A stretch of 64,000 nucleotides of DNA, from the NCBI RefSeq assembly GCF_005771675.1, contig NZ_VAJM01000014.1, positions 1 to 64,000 on the forward strand, given 5' to 3'. The stretch comes from Hymenobacter jeollabukensis (lineage in GTDB: Bacteria; Bacteroidota; Bacteroidia; Cytophagales; Hymenobacteraceae). Shown here in pieces: positions 58,635 through 64,000 of the stretch. Numbering within the stretch: the stretch's first letter is position 1; each line of letters begins with the position of its first letter. Below the pieces are notes generated by a model that did no database searches, was not told where the DNA came from, and saw only the letters and a program-made list of their open reading frames with translations. Position numbers and translations under genes: made by a program.

Positions 58635-59660
58635 TTACATCCCCGCGTGCCCCAGCATCGGGAAGCGCTGCTGGTGCCAGTAGGGGTAAATCGGCGTGGT
58701 GGCGCTGACGGCATCCAGCCGGGCTACCTGCTCGGCCGAGAGGTTCCAGCCGGCGGCCCCGAGGTTCTGGCGCAGCTGCTCCTCGTTGCGCGCCCCGATG
58801 ACCAGGTTGACCACCGTGGGGCGCTGCAACAGCCAGTTCAGGGCCACCTGGGGCACGGTTTTCTCCGTTTCCCGGGCTATTTCATCCAGCACGTCCACGA
58901 TGGCGAACAGCCGCTCGTCGGGTACCTGCGGGCCCTGGCCGCCGCCCTGGGCCAGGCGGCTGCTTTCCGGAATGGGCTGGCCCCGGCGTATCTTGCCGCT
59001 CAGCAGCCCCGCCGACAACGGGCTCCACACGATGGTGCCCACGCCTTCTTCCAGACCCAGCGGCAGCAACTCCCACTCGAATTCGCGGTGGGCCAGCGAA
59101 TAGTAGGCCTGGTGCCCCACGTAGCGGGCCCACCCGCGCCGCTCCGAGATGGAGAGGCTTTTCATCAGGTGCCAGCCCGAGAAGTTGGAGCAGGCGATGT
59201 AGCGCACCTTGCCGCTCTGCACCAGCGTGTCGAGGGTGCGCAGCGTTTCGTCGATGGGCGTGTGCGCGTCGAAGCCGTGCATGTGGTAGATGTCGATGTA
59301 GTCAGTGCCGAGGCGGCGCAGCGAATCCTCGCAGGCCCGCAGCAGGTGCTGGCGCGAGGAGCCGTAGTCGTTCGGGCCCGTGCCGGTGGGGAAGGTGGCC
59401 TTGGTCGAAATCAGCACCTCCGGGCGCCGGCCTTCCAGAGCCTTGCCCAGGATGGTTTCGGCCTGGCCGTCGGAGTAGCCGTTGGCGGTGTCGAACAGGT
59501 TCACGCCCGCTTCCAGGCAGATGTCGATGAGGTGGCGCGCTTCGTCGACCTGGGTGTCGCCCCAGGCCTTGAAAAACTCGTTGCTGCCCCCGAAGGTGGC
59601 GGTGCCGAAGCTCAAAACCGGAATGCGCAGGCCCGAAGCGCCTAGTTGGCGGTATTCCAT
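58635..59660 (-). CDS. aldo/keto reductase
   Basis: Encodes 341 residues. NADPH-dependent oxidoreductase of the Tas/YghZ-like group: LGASGLRIPVLSFGTATFGG, the catalytic Asp/Tyr region in NLFDTANGYSDGQAE, Lys in ISTKATF, His in IYHMHGFDAHTP, then YIACSNFSGWHL and PLSAGLLSGKI. The C-terminal VIGARNEEQLRQNLGAAGW is the usual cofactor-binding end. Substrate unknown. Cytoplasmic. Confidence 0.93.
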   Translation of the reverse strand: MEYRQLGASGLRIPVLSFGTATFGGSNEFFKAWGDTQVDEARHLIDICLEAGVNLFDTANGYSDGQAETILGKALEGRRPEVLISTKATFPTGTGPNDYGSSRQHLLRACEDSLRRLGTDYIDIYHMHGFDAHTPIDETLRTLDTLVQSGKVRYIACSNFSGWHLMKSLSISERRGWARYVGHQAYYSLAHREFEWELLPLGLEEGVGTIVWSPLSAGLLSGKIRRGQPIPESSRLAQGGGQGPQVPDERLFAIVDVLDEIARETEKTVPQVALNWLLQRPTVVNLVIGARNEEQLRQNLGAAGWNLSAEQVARLDAVSATTPIYPYWHQQRFPMLGHAGM

Positions 59661-59851
59661 GGCAGATGTCGAAAAAGTAGCGCGGAGCCCGGCTCCGCGG
59701 TGAACGTGGTGGTGCCCGCCCGGGCACCCCGGCTGCTACAACCGGGCACCGCCCCGGAAGTTCGGCCCGCACACGCCGCAGGCTACTCCCCTGCCCGGTG
59801 CCGGCTCATTACACCGAGCGTTATGCTTATGGGCGTGAACCGCCGACCTAC

Positions 59852-59940
59852 TGTAGAGACGCAACCTTGTGTCTCGGCATCGAATGACCAGAACCAACCT
59901 GACATCAGCACCGATTGAGACGCAAGGTTGCGTCTCTACA
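59852..59940. repeat. palindromic element with TGTAGAGACGCAACC ends
   Basis: Arm 59852-59875 is the reverse complement of 59917-59940 with one mismatch. Same family as 12933-13046, but with a changed centre of each arm (CAACCTT instead of CGACCC). Confidence 0.88.
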
Positions 59941-60042
59941 CCGTTCCGCCGCTTTCCTGCCAACGCGACCAGAACATCTAGCAGGCCACCGATTCATCAC
60001 CTCGCAGCCCCGCGTCTTGCCAAAAAACTTAGCCAGCCGTAC

Positions 60043-60064
60043 TTTAGCTAAAAATTTAGCTAAA
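60043..60064. promoter_or_regulatory. paired palindromes TTTAGCTAAA, candidate operator
   Basis: Two perfect 10-bp palindromes, 60043-60052 and 60055-60064, separated by two bases, ending six bases before the ATG at 60071. Placement and symmetry suggest a repressor site or tandem dimer site overlapping the transcription start. Confidence 0.5.
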
Positions 60065-60070
60065 GCTGTC

Positions 60071-60490
60071 ATGGCAACACCCCGCAAGGCCCCGCGCTAC
60101 ACCGCCGCTGAGCAGCAAGTCGAAGCGCTGGCGGCCGTCCTTCCCGATGCTCCCGCCGAGGCCCCCGACGCCGCCGCCGAGGCCGCGCTCTGCCCCTGCT
60201 GCGGCGAGCTGCTGGCCTGGCACGAGCAGCCCTGCCCCCTGCCCGGCGCCCCCGCCGAGGCGGCGCCCGCGGCCGGCCGCGTGATTATGCGCGCCTCGGC
60301 CGCCACCTACGCCTACGACCTGGGCCAGCCGGTGCAGCCCGAAACCCAGAACCGGGCCTACGCCGTCATCTGGCGCGGGCAGCTCAAGGAGCGCCACCCC
60401 GATACCGGCTGGATTCACCGCGTGAACGTGTACCGCCTCAACGACGGCTACTGGGACTGCTACCGCGAGGAGGAATTGCAGGTGGCGTAA
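60071..60490 (+). CDS. protein with N-terminal Cys-rich (zinc-ribbon-like) motif, unknown function
   Basis: Encodes 139 residues from the ATG at 60071. The first 40 residues are Ala/Pro/Glu-rich; then CPCCGELLAWHEQPCPLPG offers three to four Cys plus His for a metal. The C-terminal part (TYAYDLGQPVQPETQNRAYAVIWRGQLKERH; VNVYRLNDGYWDCYREEEL) resembles a small beta-barrel. No family recognised. Longer upstream readings run through repeats and are excluded. Confidence 0.65.
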   Translation: MATPRKAPRYTAAEQQVEALAAVLPDAPAEAPDAAAEAALCPCCGELLAWHEQPCPLPGAPAEAAPAAGRVIMRASAATYAYDLGQPVQPETQNRAYAVIWRGQLKERHPDTGWIHRVNVYRLNDGYWDCYREEELQVA

Positions 60491-60504
60491 CGGCGGGTTG
60501 TGGA

Positions 60505-61599
60505 TTACTTGCGCCGCGGCTTGGTTTCTTTCGGCGCGGCCGAAACCTCCAGCCGCTGCGAGGAGGCGCGCACCAGCAATTCCGGGTGCAGCACCAGCTG
60601 CCGGGGCCCGAGCACCGAGCCGTCGGCCTCAATCAGCTCCAGCAGCAGGCGCACGGCGGCCTGGCCCATTTCCTCGCAGCGCTGCTCCACCGAGCTGATG
60701 GCGGGCTTGGAAATGACGGTGAAGGTTTCGTTGCTGAAGCCCACCACGGCCAGCTCGCCCGGCACGGCCAGGCCGCTGCTCAGGGCCGCTTCCATCACGC
60801 CCAGCGCCGCGTAGTCGCCGGCGGCAAAGACGGCGTCGGGCGGGGCGGGCAGCTTTAGCCACTGCCGCAGGGCGGCAGCGCCGGCTTCCTGGCTCATGTC
60901 GCCGTAGCTGATCAGCGCCTCGTCGGGCGGAATGCCGGCCTCCTGCAGGGCCTGCAGGTAGCCCAGGCGGCGGTTGCGGTAGATGTTCAGGTACTGGGGG
61001 CCGGCCACGTGGGCCACCCGGCGGCAGCCCTGCTGCAGCAGGTGGCGGGTGGCCAGGTAGCCGCCCTCCTGGTCGTCGAGCACCACGGCGTGCACCGGCC
61101 GCTCGTCGGGGCGGCGGTCGAAAAACACCAGCGGCACACCGCGCTCCGTCACCTGGTCGAAGTGCTGGTAGTCACGGGTGGTGCGGGCCACCGAGGTCAG
61201 GATGCCGGCCACCTGCAGGTTCAGCAGCGCCTCGATGTTGCGCCGCTCCTGCGCCTCTTCCTCGTTCGACTGGCAGATGATGACGTGGTAGCCGGCCTGC
61301 CGGGCGGCCGTTTCCATGCCGTGCACCACCCGGGCAAAAAACCGTCCCTCGATGTAGGGCACGATGATGCCCAGCAGCTTGCTGCGCCCCTTGCGCAGGG
61401 CCGAGGCCAGGCGGTTGGGCTGGTAGTTGTACTTCTTGGCCAGCTTCAGCACTTTCCGCTTCATCTCCGGCCCGATGCTGTGATGGTCGCTCAGCGCCCG
61501 CGAAATCGTGGTCATCGACACGCCCAGCTCCCGGGCCAGATCGGCCATGGATACGGGCGCGCCGGTGGCAGGCGCAGCAGACTTCTTACGCGGAGGCAT
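60505..61599 (-). CDS. LacI/GalR family transcriptional regulator
   Basis: Encodes 364 residues. The N-terminal helix-turn-helix SMADLARELGVSMTTISRAL (residues 17-36) and hinge NYQPNRLASALRKGRS are followed by a periplasmic-binding-protein-like sensor domain (LGIIVPYIEGRFFARVVHGM, VFFDRRPDERPVHAVVLDD, DAVFAAGDYAALGVMEAAL). It lies 230 bp downstream of araA on the same strand, so it may control L-arabinose genes; that is inference from position. A CAAAGGTA box precedes it. Confidence 0.92.
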   Translation of the reverse strand: MPPRKKSAAPATGAPVSMADLARELGVSMTTISRALSDHHSIGPEMKRKVLKLAKKYNYQPNRLASALRKGRSKLLGIIVPYIEGRFFARVVHGMETAARQAGYHVIICQSNEEEAQERRNIEALLNLQVAGILTSVARTTRDYQHFDQVTERGVPLVFFDRRPDERPVHAVVLDDQEGGYLATRHLLQQGCRRVAHVAGPQYLNIYRNRRLGYLQALQEAGIPPDEALISYGDMSQEAGAAALRQWLKLPAPPDAVFAAGDYAALGVMEAALSSGLAVPGELAVVGFSNETFTVISKPAISSVEQRCEEMGQAAVRLLLELIEADGSVLGPRQLVLHPELLVRASSQRLEVSAAPKETKPRRK

Positions 61600-61626
61600 G
61601 GGTAAAAAAGCGGTTCAGAGCAACGA

Positions 61627-61634
61627 CAAAGGTA
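61627..61634 (-). promoter_or_regulatory. -7 box (TACCTTTG, minus) for the LacI-type gene
   Basis: Exact TAnnTTTG match 28 bp upstream of the ATG at 61599, so the regulator can be transcribed separately from araA. Confidence 0.55.
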
Positions 61635-61688
61635 ACGGCGGACGGCTCGAAGGCCGCTGGAAAGCTGAAGTGGCTGGGGAAAACCGAA

Positions 61689-61815
61689 AAAATCAGAACG
61701 TCATGCTGAGCCTGTCGAACCGAAGGTCGGCGTAGCCAAGCATGACGTTTTAACTGAGTAGTTCAACGAAGCATGCGAGATGTCTCGACTTCGCTCGACA
61801 TGACGTTCTGATTTT
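61689..61815. repeat. REP-like element, copy 2
   Basis: Outer 17-bp perfect inverted repeat (61689-61705 and 61799-61815; AAAATCAGAACGTCATG). The interior includes CATGCGAGATGTCTCGAC, shared with the copies at 31848 and 63411. Located between araA and the LacI-type gene. Confidence 0.88.
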
Positions 61816-61832
61816 TCAGTCCTTAGCTGGCC

Positions 61833-63323
61833 TTACCGCCCGCTGAAGGCCACCTCGTTGTAGCGCAGCTCGTTTTTGAAGCGGCGCAGCTTGGTGTCCT
61901 CGTCGATGACCACGCACTCGATACCGGCCATGTCGGCGAAGTCTTCGAGGTACTCGGTGGTGAGGTTCTGGCTGTAGCCGGTGTGGTGGGCGCCGCCGGC
62001 GTAAATCCAGGCGGCCGCGCCGGTAGCCAGGTCGGGCTGCACTTTCCAGAGCACCCGGGCCACGGGCAGCTTGGGCAGGTCGTGCTCGGGCGCCACGGCC
62101 TCCACTTCGTTGACCACCAGGCGGAAGCGGTGGCCCAGGTCGACGATGGTAGCGTTCAGGGCCGGGCCGGCGGGGCAGTTGAACACCAGGCGGGCCGGGT
62201 CGGCCTTGCCGCCGATGCCCAGCGGGTGCACTTCCACCTTGGCCTTGCCCTCGGCAATGGAGGGGCAGATTTCCAGCATGTGCGAGCCGAGCACCTGCTC
62301 GTTGCCGGGCTGGAAGTGGTAGGTGTAGTCCTCCATAAAGGAGTTGCCGCCGGGCAGGCCGCTGCCCATCACCTTCATGGCGCGCACCAGGGCCGAGGTT
62401 TTCCAGTCGCCCTCGCCGCCGAAGCCGTAGCCTTCGGCCATCAAACGTTGCGTGGCAATGCCGGGCAGCTGGGCCATGCCGTGCAGATCCTCGAAAGTAT
62501 CGGTGAAGCCGATGGCCTTGGTCTGCTGCAGAAACTTGCGCATTCCCACTTCAATGCGGGCAGCCTCGCGCAGCGAGTCGCGCTGGCTGCCGCCGGCCAG
62601 CAGCGTGTCGGCCAGCTGGTATTCCTGCTCGTAGGTGCTCAGCAGCGCGTCGATTTCCGCGTCGCTGCCCTCGTTGATAACGGCCACCAAATCACCGATG
62701 CCGTAGGTGTTGACGGAGTAGCCGAACTGGATTTCGGCCTCCACTTTGTCGCCCTCGGTCACGGCCACGTAGCGCATGTTGTCGCCGAAGCGGACGATAC
62801 GGGCACCCTGCCAGTCGGCCCAGGCCGAAGCGGCGCGGGCCCAGATGCTCAGGCGCTCATGCACGTCGGCGCTCTGCCAGTGGCCCACCACCACCTTGCG
62901 CTTCACCCGCATGCGCGTGCCGATAAAACCGAACTCCCGGTCGCCGTGCGCCGACTGGTTCATGTTCATGAAGTCCATGTCGATGTCGCCCCAGGGAATG
63001 TCGCGGTTGAATTGGGTGTGCAGGTGGGCCAGCGGCTTCTGCAGAATCTTCAGGCCGTTGATCCACATTTTGGCCGGCGAGAAGGTGTGCATCCAGGTAA
63101 TCAGGCCCACGCAGTTCGGCGTGACGTTGGCTTCCTGAATCAGCTTGTAGATTTCATCGGGGCCGGTCAGCACCGGCTTGTACACCACTTTGATGGGCAG
63201 GGCCGCGCCCAGGGCCTCGGCCACCTGCTGGGAGTGTTTGGCCACCTGCGCCAGGGTTTCGGGGCCGTAGAGGTGCTGGCTGCCGGTGATAAACCAGGCT
63301 TCGTACTGCGAAATGTCAATCAT
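61833..63323 (-). CDS. araA: L-arabinose isomerase
   Basis: Encodes 496 residues from the ATG at 63323, close to the 500 of E. coli AraA. It converts L-arabinose to L-ribulose. Start [15 protein letters not shown] is diagnostic. Metal and catalytic sites are visible: Glu in [11 protein letters not shown], Glu in [11 protein letters not shown], His in [11 protein letters not shown], and His in [11 protein letters not shown]. Cytoplasmic, Mn2+-dependent. araD is upstream on the same strand with a 242-bp spacer that contains a REP-like element. Confidence 0.97.
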   Translation of the reverse strand: MIDISQYEAWFITGSQHLYGPETLAQVAKHSQQVAEALGAALPIKVVYKPVLTGPDEIYKLIQEANVTPNCVGLITWMHTFSPAKMWINGLKILQKPLAHLHTQFNRDIPWGDIDMDFMNMNQSAHGDREFGFIGTRMRVKRKVVVGHWQSADVHERLSIWARAASAWADWQGARIVRFGDNMRYVAVTEGDKVEAEIQFGYSVNTYGIGDLVAVINEGSDAEIDALLSTYEQEYQLADTLLAGGSQRDSLREAARIEVGMRKFLQQTKAIGFTDTFEDLHGMAQLPGIATQRLMAEGYGFGGEGDWKTSALVRAMKVMGSGLPGGNSFMEDYTYHFQPGNEQVLGSHMLEICPSIAEGKAKVEVHPLGIGGKADPARLVFNCPAGPALNATIVDLGHRFRLVVNEVEAVAPEHDLPKLPVARVLWKVQPDLATGAAAWIYAGGAHHTGYSQNLTTEYLEDFADMAGIECVVIDEDTKLRRFKNELRYNEVAFSGR

Positions 63324-63410
63324 GGGAGGAAAGTTGAGCGCGCGGCTGGGTGAGGGCCGCACGGTATGCTGGGTGGTTTTGGATTATCGATTGTGTAGAA
63401 CGACTATATC

Positions 63411-63529
63411 AGAACGTCATTCCGAGCGAAGTCGAGGAATCTCGCTCGATAGTAATCTGCTCGTTGAACGTGATTTTACTATCCGGATTCAGCATGCGAG
63501 ATGTCTCGACAAGCTCGACATGACGTTCT
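63411..63529. repeat. REP-like element, copy 3
   Basis: Outer ends AGAACGTCAT / ATGACGTTCT are inverted repeats; the right half (CATGCGAGATGTCTCGAC, AAGCTCGACATGACG) matches the copy at 31930-31968 closely, while the left half has diverged. Located between araD and araA. Confidence 0.85.
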
Positions 63530-63565
63530 TTTTCGTGCGGTTACCGTGCTGACGGCGACGTTCTG

Positions 63566-64000
63566 CTACTGCCCATAGTAAGAATTGGCGCCGTGCTTCC
63601 GCTCGTAGTGTTTGCGAATGAGGGCATCCTTGAGCCGGGGCACGCCGGGGCGCAGGGTGCAGCTGAGGTAGGCCATGCGGGCAATTTCCTCGAGCACGGC
63701 GCTGTTGTACACGGCTTTGTCCACCGTCTTGCCCCAGGTGAAGGGCGCGTGGTTGCCCACCAGCACCATTTCCACCTCCGCCGGCGAAAGGGCGCGCTGC
63801 TGAAACTCGTTGATGATCTGCCAGCCGGTCTGGTGCTCGTAGTCGCCCTGAATGAGCTGGTCCGACATGGGCGGGACGCAGGGCACGTCCACGGTGAGGT
63901 GGTCGGCGTGGGTGGTACCCAGGATGGGAATATCGAGCTGCGTCTGGGCCCAGGCGGTGGCGTAGGTGCTGTGCGTATGCACGATGCCGCCGATTTCCTC
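63566..64000 (-). CDS. araD: L-ribulose-5-phosphate 4-epimerase, C-terminal part (cut by the window edge)
   Basis: The last 144 residues are present; the gene continues beyond 64000. The zinc ligands His-x-His are in GGIVHTHSTYATAWAQ, then LGTTHADHLTVDVP, QTGWQIINEF and MVLVGNHAPFTWGKTVDKAVYNSAVLEEIARMA, all typical of AraD. It converts L-ribulose 5-phosphate to D-xylulose 5-phosphate. Order araD-araA on the minus strand suggests an arabinose operon whose first genes (perhaps araB) lie outside. Confidence 0.95.
   Translation of the reverse strand, partial: EEIGGIVHTHSTYATAWAQTQLDIPILGTTHADHLTVDVPCVPPMSDQLIQGDYEHQTGWQIINEFQQRALSPAEVEMVLVGNHAPFTWGKTVDKAVYNSAVLEEIARMAYLSCTLRPGVPRLKDALIRKHYERKHGANSYYGQ

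Larger units (their letters stand above)
59661..60070. other. 410-bp divergent intergenic region
   Basis: Holds an inverted-repeat element (59852-59940) and, at the right end, two copies of a 10-bp palindrome just before the next start. A longer plus-strand frame through this region codes for no recognisable protein. Confidence 0.65.

Noticed and set aside
1-64000. rRNA, tRNA, tmRNA or riboswitch genes
   Set aside because: I looked for conserved tRNA arms and common riboswitch cores in the spacers and found none that I could defend; a covariance-model scan (Infernal/tRNAscan) would settle this.
1-64000. Prophage, integrative element or insertion sequence
   Set aside because: No integrase, transposase, terminase or capsid-like protein was recognised; the REP-like and palindromic elements are non-coding.

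Overview
The window is high-G+C chromosomal DNA from a Bacteroidota member and looks most like Hymenobacter or a close Cytophagales relative. The evidence is direct: -7 promoter boxes of the TAnnTTTG type, three cargo proteins with type IX secretion (T9SS) C-terminal sorting domains, a T9SS plug lipoprotein, and Bacteroidota-specific families (DUF3276/PUR, DUF3822, DUF4296, DUF1573). Starts rarely have a Shine-Dalgarno sequence. No rRNA, tRNA, CRISPR array, prophage or insertion sequence was recognised.

Layout. 1-7650: two small hydrophilic proteins, a c-type cytochrome paired with a large unknown protein, the ergothioneine genes egtB-egtD, and a lipoprotein. 8100-16910: MATE exporter, DUF922 putative metalloprotease, CsaA, DUF4296 lipoprotein, a DUF58/BatD-like/BatA aerotolerance-type cluster, YggS, DUF423 and DUF1573 proteins. 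16960-23310: RecD-like helicase, secreted GH2 beta-galactosidase, PaaI-type thioesterase, DUF4126 protein, Nudix hydrolase. 23394-28092: three minus-strand genes, namely a TolB-like lipoprotein and a subtilase that are both broken, plus an intact NHL-repeat T9SS protein. 28289-38874: mostly housekeeping genes (DUF3822, coaD, Nudix, YfcE phosphoesterase, a 52-residue basic protein, threonine aldolase, GNAT, AlkA-like glycosylase, DUF58, PUR protein, YdcF-like, ychF, PhnA-like). 39237-49081: orphan curlin-repeat protein, M48 protease, CPA1 antiporter and a 1710-residue secreted glycoside hydrolase. 49150-58306: small and unknown proteins, the T9SS plug, an A+T-rich NlpC/P60-lipocalin lipoprotein, an ABC-F ATPase, and a small accessory patch (DUF4279, FCP1-like phosphatase, one broken gene). 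58635-64000: aldo/keto reductase, a Cys-rich protein with a paired palindrome before its start, a LacI regulator, araA and partial araD for L-arabinose use.

The most unusual content lies between genes. (i) Several spacers carry low-complexity arms of 7-9 bp words set against the stop codon of one gene and the start codon of the next, often as inverted repeats; the best is a perfect 48-bp pair between batA and yggS. (ii) Three tandem arrays share a strict 21-bp (or 2 x 21 = 42-bp) period but differ in sequence. (iii) Three families of dispersed palindromic elements are present, one with a perfect 39-bp inverted repeat. Some arms have entered reading frames, notably the N-termini of EgtD and YggS and the C-terminus of the YdcF-like protein.

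Three genes are interrupted by in-frame stops, all explicable by single C:G to T:A transitions, and one of them also has a frameshift at a run of ten G. All product calls are by reading translated sequence and remembered family motifs; no database search was run.
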